From Ensifer sp. PDNC004 (lineage in GTDB: Bacteria > Pseudomonadota > Alphaproteobacteria > Rhizobiales > Rhizobiaceae), in NCBI RefSeq assembly GCF_016919405.1, contig NZ_CP070352.1, positions 558,001 through 622,000 of the forward strand: a DNA stretch of 64,000 nucleotides. The letters are read 5' to 3'. Under the pieces are notes generated by a model. That model was given only the letters and a program-made list of their open reading frames with translations. It had not been told where the DNA came from and did not search any database. Of this stretch, positions 45,441-53,944 are shown piece after piece. Both the position numbers and the translations under genes were made by a program. How positions within the stretch are numbered: position 1 is the stretch's first letter; the number at the start of each line of letters is the position of its first letter.

Positions 45441-47617
45441 CAAGCGCCCTCCTTCTGCGCCTCGGAGCCACGCAGGCTGCGAAGGAAGTAGATCATGCCG
45501 CGGCTCGTCTGATAGAGCGCCAGCCAGAGGAACCAGAACGTTCCGCGCACCAGTCCCGGATTACCGCGCCGGGCGCTTTGAAACTCGCTCCATTGCCGCG
45601 AATTGGCAAAGATCAGATCGGCGACCAGGCTGTGATGGCGGGCGACCTGCGGCAGGTAGCGGCAGCCCATGATGGTGATATCGCCGGCAACCTCCTTGTT
45701 GCGGATCGCGACAGGCAGCGTCTCGGCCACACCGCTGCCGCTGTAGGGCTCGAAGCGGATCCCGCCCTCGGTGTCGGTCGGCAGCGTCGATGCGTCGATG
45801 CCGTAGACCTGGACGCGCGCGCCGTGCGCCGAGACATCCTCGATCGTTGCCGGATACCATTTGTCGGCGACCCCGAATTCGCAGCGGCGGCTGACCTTGA
45901 CGCGCCGGGAGGCTGCCCGCTCGCCGCGCTCCGACACGACGCCGAGCACGCAGCCGGCCATGATCAGGTTCAACAGGTTCCAGCCGCCGACGACGAGCGT
46001 CACGTCTGCCTTGTAGGGTTCGGTGTAGACCCGGTAGACCGTCATCAGCAGGGCAACGAAAAGCACCGCGAAGATGACGAAGAACGGCCGGGCGATCTCG
46101 GAGAGCCGGCTTTCGAGGATCGATTCATCCTTTGCCGTCACCTTGAAGGTCGGCCGGCTCGGCCGCAGCAGCACCGAGATGACCGCCGGCAGCAGATGCA
46201 CCGTCTGGGCGAACTCGTAGAGTTCAGAGATCCAGGGCCAGCGGAACGAGCCGTAGAGATAGTTCTGCATCATCAGGTTCACGACCATGTAGGCCAGCGT
46301 ATAGGCGAGGAACTCGCCGCCAGACGCCGTGAAGATCTCAAGGTCGAAGAACAGATAGAAGAGCGGTGCGAAAAGGAAAATCGTCCGCGGGATCGGGAAC
46401 AGCCAGAACAGCGTCGACGACATGTAGCAAAGCCGCTGCGGGATCGACAGGCCGCCCTTGAACAGCGGGAAGCGGAAAATGAGGATCTGCATCATGCCCT
46501 GCGCCCAGCGGCTGCGCTGGCCGATGAAGCTGGCGAAGGTCGCCGGCTGCAGGCCGGCGATCAGCGGGCGGTCGACATAGATGCTGTTCCACCCGCGTCC
46601 GTGCAGCGCCAGCGCCGTTTCGCAGTCTTCGGTGATGCTCATGCCGCTGAAGCCTTCAGTATCCTCCAGCGCCTTGCGGCGCAGAACGGCGGCCGAGCCA
46701 CAGAAGAAGGCGGCATTCCACTTGTCGAGACCGCGCTGGATGATGCCGTAGAACATCTCGTTCTCGCTCGGCATCTTCTCGAAGGTGCGCAGGTTGCGCT
46801 CGAGCGGGTCCGGGTTAAGGAAGAAGTGCGGCGTCTGCACCAGGAACAGCTTCGGGTCCTGCTCGAAATAGCCGACGGTCTCCAGCAGGAAGTCGCGCGC
46901 CGGCGCGTGGTCGGCGTCGAAGACCGCGATCAGCTCGCCGTCGGAATGCAGCATACCATTGTTGAGGTTGCCGGCCTTGGCGTGCTCGTTGCGCTCGCGC
47001 GTGAGATAGCGCACGCCCAGATCGTCGCAGAGCGCCTGCAGTTCGGCATTGCGGGCGGATGCGCGCTGCGCTTCGACGAGGTTTGCCGAATTGCGCTTCT
47101 GCAGCGTGCCGCCGTCGTCGAGCAGCCACACCGTCAGCTTGTCGGCCGGATAATCCATCGCCTTGGCGGCCGCCAAGGTATTGGCGAGCAGGCCCGCGTC
47201 CTCGTTGTAGGACGGCACGAAGACGTCGACCTTCGGAAACTTGCCGGGGGAGATCGAGCTCGCTTTGCGCGGCGGCAACGGCATCGCCACCACGAACAGG
47301 CTGAGCGACAGCATCATCACGCTGTACATTTCAGCGAGATAGAGCAGGAAGCCCGGAATGAAGTTTTCAAGCTGGTTGAGTGGCGGCAGCGTGCTCGTCG
47401 TGCGCCAGTAGACATAGCGCAGCACGATCGCCGTACCGAAGGCGAGCGCGATGAGCCGCCAGCGGCCGCCGGCATTGGCAAGCTTCAGCACGGCCATGAA
47501 GGTGACAATGAGAACGCTGACGATGAGCTGCGTCTGGAGGTTCACCGGCAGCGTGATGACCGCCATCACGCAAAGCGAGAAAAACGCCCAAGCCGCAACC
47601 GATCCGATCCTGCTCAT
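45440..47617 (-). CDS. bcsA: Cellulose synthase catalytic subunit with PilZ domain
   Basis: 725 residues. About eight membrane helices flank a GT2 domain. Substrate motifs: VWLLDDGG, the DxD in AVFDADHAP, the catalytic TED in MSITEDCE, and QRSRW in the product-binding helix. The C-terminal PilZ domain (about 570-670) has RAASR as the RxxxR motif and DVSAHG as the DxSxxG motif, so activation by cyclic di-GMP is expected. GGAAGG lies before the ATG. It makes beta-1,4-glucan from UDP-glucose and exports it with BcsB. Confidence 0.95.
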   Translation of the reverse strand: MSRIGSVAAWAFFSLCVMAVITLPVNLQTQLIVSVLIVTFMAVLKLANAGGRWRLIALAFGTAIVLRYVYWRTTSTLPPLNQLENFIPGFLLYLAEMYSVMMLSLSLFVVAMPLPPRKASSISPGKFPKVDVFVPSYNEDAGLLANTLAAAKAMDYPADKLTVWLLDDGGTLQKRNSANLVEAQRASARNAELQALCDDLGVRYLTRERNEHAKAGNLNNGMLHSDGELIAVFDADHAPARDFLLETVGYFEQDPKLFLVQTPHFFLNPDPLERNLRTFEKMPSENEMFYGIIQRGLDKWNAAFFCGSAAVLRRKALEDTEGFSGMSITEDCETALALHGRGWNSIYVDRPLIAGLQPATFASFIGQRSRWAQGMMQILIFRFPLFKGGLSIPQRLCYMSSTLFWLFPIPRTIFLFAPLFYLFFDLEIFTASGGEFLAYTLAYMVVNLMMQNYLYGSFRWPWISELYEFAQTVHLLPAVISVLLRPSRPTFKVTAKDESILESRLSEIARPFFVIFAVLFVALLMTVYRVYTEPYKADVTLVVGGWNLLNLIMAGCVLGVVSERGERAASRRVKVSRRCEFGVADKWYPATIEDVSAHGARVQVYGIDASTLPTDTEGGIRFEPYSGSGVAETLPVAIRNKEVAGDITIMGCRYLPQVARHHSLVADLIFANSRQWSEFQSARRGNPGLVRGTFWFLWLALYQTSRGMIYFLRSLRGSEAQKEGA

Positions 47618-47726
47618 ACATTTGCCTTCCAGCGTTCGGCATCATGCCACTGGTATTGCCCGACCCATATTCGACCGAGCCTCCCCTACCGACACCAGCC
47701 CATAACAAAGGATGGTTAGCGGTCGA

Positions 47727-48737
47727 TTAAGGGCAGGCTCCTCCGGCCTGCTGCCCTGCACACGCCGGAGCCGGCACAATCACGTTCGTTAGCGGTTTCG
47801 CCCTGGTGTCTACCTGCGCCTGCGGCACCGAGACGGTCCCGTCTGGTTGCGGAACCGGGATCGCCGTCATCGCGGTGGGCGCGACAACAGGCTGCTCGAC
47901 GCGGGCCGGGACGCTGGTGACCTCGCGTCGCGCCACCGGCTGCGCCTGGCGTCGGATGACCACTGCGGGTGCACTCTCGGTCGCCGTTTCTTCCTTGCGA
48001 TAAATCGGGCTGCCGGTTCGGCCGAGACCCGCCTCCAGCGGCGGCGGGGCGCCATAAGGGTTCCAGGCGGGATCGCCGAAGGTGCCGGTGATCGTGTAGC
48101 CGTAGACCGGGGCCAGAAGCTCGGTCTCGCTGGCGCCTGCCGCGCAATAGCGCAGCCGCACCTGGATCGTGCCGTAACCCTTGAGCGGCGAGCGGTGGTT
48201 CTCCGCCTGGCGGACCTGCTGCCAGGCAAAGATGCAGGCGTCGTTCCCTCGGCCCTGACCGAAGGCATAGCCGAACGGGCCGTAATTGTTCTGCAGGAAG
48301 TATGGGTTGAGCGACAGCGAAACGCCGGGCAGCGCCCGGCGCGCCTCAGCCATCATCTTGTTGTCGCGCACACCGGCATAGCTCGAGCGCGACTGCTGGT
48401 CGAATTTGGCGTTCATCGGGCCGAAGAACTTGGCCCGCAGAAGGTTCTGACCCGGGGTCGCCGCCGAAGTGTAAAGATAGATATCCTGCTCGATCGCGTT
48501 GGTGCTGCGCCGTTCGACGACGTTCAGCACTGCAGGTCCGCCGGGCGGCGGCAGGATCAGCGCGTTTTCCGAGGGAACCATGATGCTGCCGGTCGGCGTG
48601 CCGACGTCCTGGCGCGTGTTGCAGCCCGCCAGCACGGTCGCGGCCAAGAGCGAAACTGCAGCCACGCGCCAACCTTGTGCAGGGCGCAGCCGTCTCTCCG
48701 ACGTGCCGAATCTCCGACTCAGATATCGTTGCATCAT
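47727..48737 (-). CDS. bcsN: Cellulose biosynthesis protein BcsN (lipoprotein)
   Basis: 336 residues. A basic N-terminus and hydrophobic core end in a lipobox LLAATVLAGC (Cys about residue 39), so it is probably a lipoprotein. The middle domain (ENALILPPPGGPAVLNVVERR, AKFFGPMNAKFDQQ, FGYAFGQG, TIQVRLRYC) matches the BcsN family of Agrobacterium-type operons, and a Pro/Val-rich tail follows. It is the first gene of the operon, 109 bases before bcsA; no strong ribosome binding site precedes its double ATG. Its exact role is unknown. Confidence 0.85.
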   Translation of the reverse strand: MMQRYLSRRFGTSERRLRPAQGWRVAAVSLLAATVLAGCNTRQDVGTPTGSIMVPSENALILPPPGGPAVLNVVERRSTNAIEQDIYLYTSAATPGQNLLRAKFFGPMNAKFDQQSRSSYAGVRDNKMMAEARRALPGVSLSLNPYFLQNNYGPFGYAFGQGRGNDACIFAWQQVRQAENHRSPLKGYGTIQVRLRYCAAGASETELLAPVYGYTITGTFGDPAWNPYGAPPPLEAGLGRTGSPIYRKEETATESAPAVVIRRQAQPVARREVTSVPARVEQPVVAPTAMTAIPVPQPDGTVSVPQAQVDTRAKPLTNVIVPAPACAGQQAGGACP

Positions 48738-48887
48738 GGCTGAGCATTAGTTGATTCACCCCATTTCGCAAACCCGCGAAGTATGGGGGCAGAGATGCCA
48801 CCGGGCACAAGCGTGCAGTTTCATCCCCTGAAAATCGATTGTTTCAAGTGGCACCAGCGCTCTTCAGCGACACGCCCCCGGACGGCC

Positions 48888-49583
48888 TCAAACCGCCTCG
48901 CGCGGGCGGGCGAGATCGTTGACGCCCTCGTCATCCGGTGCCTGCCCGTAGCTCATGCGGCGCATCTGGGCGATGACGCGCTCCATCTCGTCGTCGGGCA
49001 GAACCGGCGGCTCGCCGAGCGTCAGCGCCTGCACATACATGCGCGACAGGGTCTCGATCTCGATCGCCAACCACAGTGCGCCTTCGAGCGTCTTGCCAAG
49101 CGAGATCTGGCCGTGCTGGCCAAGCAGGCAGGCGGTGCGGTCCTTGAGTGCGACAAGCGCATTGTCGGACAGCGCCTGGGTGCCGAAGGTCGCATATTCC
49201 GCGCAGCGGATCGTCGTGCCGCCGGCAATGCCGGTCATGTAGTGGAAGCTTGGAATGGTCTTGTGGTGGCAGGCAAGCGTGGTCGCATAGACCGAATGGC
49301 AATGCAGCACGACGTTGATATCCGTGCGCTCCCGCAGGATATCGCGATGGAAACGCCATTCCGACGACGGGCGAAGACCGGCATAGGTACCGTCGAAATC
49401 CATTTCGACCAGGTCTTCGGGCTGCATCGTCTCATAGGGCAGCGACGACGGCGTGACCAGGAAGCCGGTCTCGGTGCGAACAGAAATATTGCCCGCCGTG
49501 CCCTGGTTGATGCCGTTCGAGTTCATGCGGCGGCAGATGTCCACCATTTCGCGGCGGAGCGACAGAATGTCGGCCTTGGTCAT
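48888..49583 (-). CDS. Class II aldolase (fuculose-phosphate aldolase family)
   Basis: 231 residues from ATG 49583 (AAAGGA upstream); it overlaps the kinase stop. Class II aldolase/epimerase fold: GINQGTAGNISVRTETGFLVTPSSLPYE is the phosphate-binding N-terminus, SSEWRFH holds the catalytic Glu, VVLHCHSVYATTLA the two zinc His, and LLGQHGQISLGKT the third. The family splits sugar-1-phosphates such as L-fuculose-, L-rhamnulose- or L-ribulose-phosphate-type ketoses into DHAP and an aldehyde. It is last in the operon and likely acts on the product of the neighbouring kinase. Confidence 0.87.
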   Translation of the reverse strand: MTKADILSLRREMVDICRRMNSNGINQGTAGNISVRTETGFLVTPSSLPYETMQPEDLVEMDFDGTYAGLRPSSEWRFHRDILRERTDINVVLHCHSVYATTLACHHKTIPSFHYMTGIAGGTTIRCAEYATFGTQALSDNALVALKDRTACLLGQHGQISLGKTLEGALWLAIEIETLSRMYVQALTLGEPPVLPDDEMERVIAQMRRMSYGQAPDDEGVNDLARPREAV

Positions 49584-51049
49584 CGATATGTCCTTTCGAA
49601 GTCGCGACTGAAACCATTGTTGTGCCCGGCCCGGGCGCGGGCTCGCCATTGCGACGCATAGACGGCGACAGCAGGCGAGAGGTGAGACACGTCGCCGGGA
49701 TCGGCGAGCGAAAGCGGCGCCGGGCGCTGGCGCCGGCCCTCGCTTGCAAGCAGCGCGGCGCCGGAGGCCACACCATAGGTATCGAGATTGAAGCGCACCC
49801 GCCGGTTCGGCAGCAGTGCGGCGACGAGGCGGGCATAGAGCGGATCGCGCAAGAAGCTTCCGTCGAGCACGACCAGCGGCCCCGGCCCCAGCGCCTCCAC
49901 GCACTCCGCCGTCAGAAGCGCGCAATAGAGCAGCGCCAGCGCCTTGCGTTCGATCGGCGTTTCCGGCGGCGGCCCGCTGATACGACCGCGACCGGCACTT
50001 CCGGGAAAGAGGCCGTCATCGTCGCCGAAGGACGGCATTGCCATGGTGCGCTTGGCGATCAGGCCGAGAACGACGTCGTCAGGCACCGCGGCGTCCGACG
50101 GTTCGCGGCCCGCCACATGGGAGAACTCGCGGCCGCCCATGGTGAGCACACCGCCGAGCGGGCGCCCGAAGACGTCGCTGTTCAGCGTCATGCCGCGGTG
50201 CTCGTCGAGCCGGTCAAGGGCCGTGCGGCCGGAAAAGCCGACGATCCAGGTCCCAGTCGAAACGACGATGAAATCGCGGAGCCCGCCGGCGTGATAGCGA
50301 TAATGGTTGAGGCTGCTGTCGTGGCCGCCGGCAAGCACGCGCAAGCCTTCCGGCAACCCGTGGCGGCGGACAAGCGCGGGACGGGCGGAGCCGAGGACCT
50401 GCCAGGCATCGGCAAAATCCGGCATCAAGCTCCGCCAGCCGCGCGCGCCGACAATGGGCGCAAAGCGGCGGTCAGCGACATTCCAGAGATGCGATTGCGC
50501 GCCAAGCAGGCTCGCCTCGGATGCGGCAACGCCCGATAGCCGCCACGCCCAATATTGCGGCAGGCCGAGATACCAGCGCGCGGCCGCGACCGCCTCTGGC
50601 GCATGCTCCTGCATCCAGTAGAGTTGGCGCGCCTGGTGGGTGGCGCTGTGCATCGTCGCGCTGCCGCGATCGAAGAAGGAGCCGGAGAGCGGCGCATAGC
50701 CGAGTTGGATTTTCTCCGGCACCGGCTGCTCGTAATCGATCATCGGCAGAGCCGCGCCGGCGGCCATATCCGGGTCGTCACCGACGAGTACGCCGCCGGA
50801 CCCGTGACCGGCGGCGACGAAGGTTTGCAGCGGATGGCGGCGGCCAAGTTCGGCGAGACTGGCGAAAATCCATTCGCCGAGGCTTTCGAGATCGTGATGC
50901 CGCCAGGGTGGGCCTGGCAGCACCGGGTTGGCGACGCTCAGCGTTTCCAGGACGAAACCGTCTGATGTGACCGCGTTCAGCTTCACATTGGTCTTGCCGA
51001 CGTCAAGGACGGCAACCGTCCCCGTGTCCGCACCCGCTGAAACTGCCAT
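49580..51049 (-). CDS. FGGY-family carbohydrate kinase
   Basis: 489 residues. Actin-like fold of FGGY kinases: phosphate-1 loop VAVLDVGKTNVKLNAV, the first domain ending near LGLPQYWAWRLSG, then adenosine and phosphate-2 segments VLAGGHDSSLNHYRYHAGG and VVSTGTWIVGFSG, and the C-terminal VVLDGSFLRDPLYARLVAALLP. It resembles the rhamnulokinase/fuculokinase group more than xylulokinase. Its end overlaps the aldolase start (ATGA). It presumably phosphorylates a ketose produced by the epimerase gene upstream. Confidence 0.86.
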   Translation of the reverse strand: MAVSAGADTGTVAVLDVGKTNVKLNAVTSDGFVLETLSVANPVLPGPPWRHHDLESLGEWIFASLAELGRRHPLQTFVAAGHGSGGVLVGDDPDMAAGAALPMIDYEQPVPEKIQLGYAPLSGSFFDRGSATMHSATHQARQLYWMQEHAPEAVAAARWYLGLPQYWAWRLSGVAASEASLLGAQSHLWNVADRRFAPIVGARGWRSLMPDFADAWQVLGSARPALVRRHGLPEGLRVLAGGHDSSLNHYRYHAGGLRDFIVVSTGTWIVGFSGRTALDRLDEHRGMTLNSDVFGRPLGGVLTMGGREFSHVAGREPSDAAVPDDVVLGLIAKRTMAMPSFGDDDGLFPGSAGRGRISGPPPETPIERKALALLYCALLTAECVEALGPGPLVVLDGSFLRDPLYARLVAALLPNRRVRFNLDTYGVASGAALLASEGRRQRPAPLSLADPGDVSHLSPAVAVYASQWRARARAGHNNGFSRDFERTYR

Positions 51050-51096
51050 GCCGCAACCCCCCGTCCTGATCGAGGCGGCGCCGAAAGCGCGCCCGC

Positions 51097-51951
51097 CTAG
51101 ATCAATCCGTATTGCCTCGCCTTGTTCCTGAGGAACGGCAGACCGTTGCCCATCACTTCCTCCTCGTCCCTGGCGACCGGCCGCCAGACGGCAAGGCCAT
51201 AGGCGACCTCTGGCGGCATGTTGATGAAGCTTTCCATCGCCAGCCCGCCCTTGAAACCGATCGCAGCCAGCGTCGCGAAGATCTCGTCCCAGGCGCAGTT
51301 GCCGTAGCCGGGCGTGCCGCGGTCGCTTTCGGACAGGTGAATGTATTTGATGAAGTCGCGGGCATCGAGGATGCCGGTGCCGATGCCCTTTTCCTCGATG
51401 TTCATGTGGTAGGTGTCGAGATGGACGAAGACGTTGTCGGCGCCGACCCGCTTGATCATGTCGACCGCCTGCCAGCCGGTGTTGATCAGGTGGTTCTCGT
51501 AGCGGTTGACCGCCTCGACGCCGAGTTCGATGCCACGCGTCTTCGCGTGCTTGGCGGCGGCCTGCAGCACGCGGGCGATGTTGTCGTATTCGGCTTCGGT
51601 CGGTGGCACGCCGGTGCGCTCGCCGATGCCGCCATAGATGACGCCGGACAGTGCCTCGCCGCCGAGATCGGCCGTCTTGTCGATCGCCACCTTCAGATGC
51701 TCGATCGCGGCATCCGGGCGAACGGACGCCCAGGCGCGCTCCGGCAGGCCGAGCGAGCAGACCGCGCGCAGCTTGTTTTTCTCCAGCAGCGCCTTAGTGT
51801 GGGCGGTATCGACCGCCGGTGGATTGAGCATCGGGATCTCGATGAAATCGACGGCGTATTTCACCGCCGCCGCAACGGCGCGCTCGGCACCCGGGCGATC
51901 CCAATTCATGGTCCACATGCTCGTATGGACGCCAAAACCCTGCATGGTCAT
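51097..51951 (-). CDS. Sugar epimerase/isomerase, D-tagatose 3-epimerase-like
   Basis: 284 residues from ATG 51951, overlapping the permease stop; AGAAAGGAAAC precedes it. AP endonuclease 2-type TIM barrel. Metal ligands typical of D-tagatose/D-psicose 3-epimerases appear as GVEAVNRYENHL (Glu), VHLDTYHMNIEEKG (Asp, His), YIHLSESDRGTPGYG and GGLAMESFIN (Glu). The family epimerises ketoses at C3, so an imported sugar could be converted to the kinase substrate. The natural sugar is not known. Confidence 0.86.
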   Translation of the reverse strand: MTMQGFGVHTSMWTMNWDRPGAERAVAAAVKYAVDFIEIPMLNPPAVDTAHTKALLEKNKLRAVCSLGLPERAWASVRPDAAIEHLKVAIDKTADLGGEALSGVIYGGIGERTGVPPTEAEYDNIARVLQAAAKHAKTRGIELGVEAVNRYENHLINTGWQAVDMIKRVGADNVFVHLDTYHMNIEEKGIGTGILDARDFIKYIHLSESDRGTPGYGNCAWDEIFATLAAIGFKGGLAMESFINMPPEVAYGLAVWRPVARDEEEVMGNGLPFLRNKARQYGLI

Positions 51952-52946
51952 GTTTCCTTTCTGACAAACGAAATCTTGAACTTGGTGGCGACGAAGCGCA
52001 GCACCATGACGCCGGCGAGCAGCAGCCCCCAGACGGCGGTCGCCAGATGCTGGTTGGCGCCGACGAGGTTGAGGCCGGAAGAGAGAAGCTGCAGCACCAC
52101 CAGCGCGACGAAGACGGGGATGACCCGGCCGAAGCCACCGAACGGATTGACGCCGCCCAAGAAGCAGGCGAGCACCGTGATCAGCAGGTAGCTTTCGCCG
52201 TGGCCAATGCGGACGGAGTTGAAGCGCGCCAGCATGATGATCCCGGCTATTGCACACATGGCGCCGGAGAGCGCATAGACGAGCACGATCACCTTACGAG
52301 TGTTGATGCCGGAATAGCGCGTCGCCTCGAGGTTGGAGCCGATCATATAGGTGTTGAAACCGAGCTTGGTGCGGGTGAGCAGCACGTGCCAGGCGAGCAC
52401 GCAGACGATGAAGACGATGAGCGGGATCGGCACGCCGAGAAACGACCCGTGGCCGAGCGGGCCGAGGAAGGCCGGGAAACCGGAGACGTCGCCGCCGCGC
52501 GTCAGGAACTCGCCGAGGCCGCGCAGGAAGATCATCATCGACAGCGAAACGAGGATCGGATGCGCCCGGGTAAAGGCGATCACCAGTCCCATGACCACGC
52601 CACTCGCCGCACCAACTAGAATGGCCAGCACCGAACCGAGCAGGAAGGCGCCGGGGCCGGCATCAACGCCGCCATTGGACTGCAGCACCCAGGCAAGCGT
52701 CAACCCGGCGATATTGGCCGTGAAGGTGATTGCGAGATTGAGCCCGCCGGTCAGGATCGGCAAGAGCATGGCGAGCGTCAGCAATCCGAGTTCCGGCAGC
52801 TGAAAGGCGACCGAACCGAAGGTGGCGGCACTCAGGAACTGCGGCGAGGCGATACCGAAGGTGAGCATGACGGCGAGGAAGGCGAGCCCCGGTCCGGCCA
52901 TTTCCGGCCCGATGAGGGTCTTCAGGCGTTCGACAATCGCGTTCAT
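51948..52946 (-). CDS. Sugar ABC transporter permease (RbsC type)
   Basis: 332 residues, about ten hydrophobic segments. Motifs of ribose/AraH-type permeases: LPILTGGLNLAITFTANIAGL, TRAHPILVSLSMMIFLRGLGEFLTRG, GFNTYMIGSNLEATRYSGINTRKVIVLVYALSG and the late VLACFLGGVNPFGGFGRV. Starts and ends overlap the neighbouring genes, so it is coupled within the operon. Confidence 0.9.
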   Translation of the reverse strand: MNAIVERLKTLIGPEMAGPGLAFLAVMLTFGIASPQFLSAATFGSVAFQLPELGLLTLAMLLPILTGGLNLAITFTANIAGLTLAWVLQSNGGVDAGPGAFLLGSVLAILVGAASGVVMGLVIAFTRAHPILVSLSMMIFLRGLGEFLTRGGDVSGFPAFLGPLGHGSFLGVPIPLIVFIVCVLAWHVLLTRTKLGFNTYMIGSNLEATRYSGINTRKVIVLVYALSGAMCAIAGIIMLARFNSVRIGHGESYLLITVLACFLGGVNPFGGFGRVIPVFVALVVLQLLSSGLNLVGANQHLATAVWGLLLAGVMVLRFVATKFKISFVRKET

Positions 52947-53944
52947 CGTCCCGACCCTTTCTGGCTGGCGAAGGGCAGCAATCTTTCAATGCCGGTGTTG
53001 GAGAGCGTGATCGCGACCAGAATGATGGCGCCGATGATCATCTTGAAGGCGAAGGGCGAGACGCCCATCAGGTTGAGGCCGTTCTGAGTGATCGAGATCA
53101 GAAGTACGCCGAGCACGCAGCCGAGCACCGAGCCCTTGCCGCCGCCGAGCCGCGCGCCGCCGAGAACGACCGCTGCAAGCACGTCTAGTTCGCGACCATA
53201 AAGCGCGTTCGGCACCACCTCCTGCGCGTAGTGCGCCTGGATCAACCCGCCGATCCCGGCCATGAGCCCGAGCCAGCCGAAGGCGATGAACTGCATGGCG
53301 CCGATATTGATGCCGAAGCGGCGCGCGCCCTCGGGATTGTCGCCGAAGGCATAGAGCTGGCGGCCCGTCGTGGTGCGTGTGATCAGCACCCAGGTGGCGA
53401 TGACGCAGAGCACCATCACCAGCACCGGAAGCGTGATTTCGATCCAGGTCCCATCCGGCATTTCGTGTTCGAACAGGATGACGCGGTCCGTCAGCCAGTC
53501 CGGCAGGTCGTAGATCGACACACCCTTGGTGAAGAACATCAAGAGGCCAAAATAGATGTTGAAGGTGGAGATCGTCGCAACGATCGAGATCACCCGGAAA
53601 CGATGGATGAGGAAGGCGTTGATCGCGCCGAGCAGGATGCCGAGCGAGCCGGCGATCAAAAGGCCGGAGATCCAGCCACCGCCACCGACCCAGCCGAGCG
53701 CGATCGCCGTGCCGTACTGCACCACCGATGCGGCAACGGCAAAGGAGATATCGATGCCGCCGGCGATCAGCACCACCAGCAATCCGACGGCGAAGATGAT
53801 GTTGACCGAGCTGATGTTGAGCATGTCGAAGGCGTTGCCGAGCGAAAAGAAATTGGCGGTCGAAACCGATAGCACGGCGCTGATGGCGATGATGACGGCC
53901 AGCAGCGACACTTCGGTTGCGTGGGTGCGGACGAAGCTACGCAT
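52943..53944 (-). CDS. Sugar ABC transporter permease (RbsC type)
   Basis: 333 residues from ATG 53944, overlapping the ATPase end by 8 bases. RbsC/AraH-type permease: GLLVVLIAGGIDISFAVAASVVQYGTAIAL, TTGRQLYAFGDNPEGARRFGINIG and LAAVVLGGARLGGGKGSVLGCVLG are the conserved segments. It forms the channel with the other permease. Confidence 0.9.
   Translation of the reverse strand: MRSFVRTHATEVSLLAVIIAISAVLSVSTANFFSLGNAFDMLNISSVNIIFAVGLLVVLIAGGIDISFAVAASVVQYGTAIALGWVGGGGWISGLLIAGSLGILLGAINAFLIHRFRVISIVATISTFNIYFGLLMFFTKGVSIYDLPDWLTDRVILFEHEMPDGTWIEITLPVLVMVLCVIATWVLITRTTTGRQLYAFGDNPEGARRFGINIGAMQFIAFGWLGLMAGIGGLIQAHYAQEVVPNALYGRELDVLAAVVLGGARLGGGKGSVLGCVLGVLLISITQNGLNLMGVSPFAFKMIIGAIILVAITLSNTGIERLLPFASQKGSGR

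Noticed and set aside
45578..47719. A 713-codon open frame on the plus strand
   Set aside because: It is fully antisense to bcsA, has no domain pattern, and is Arg/Glu/His-rich as expected for the complement of high-GC coding sequence.
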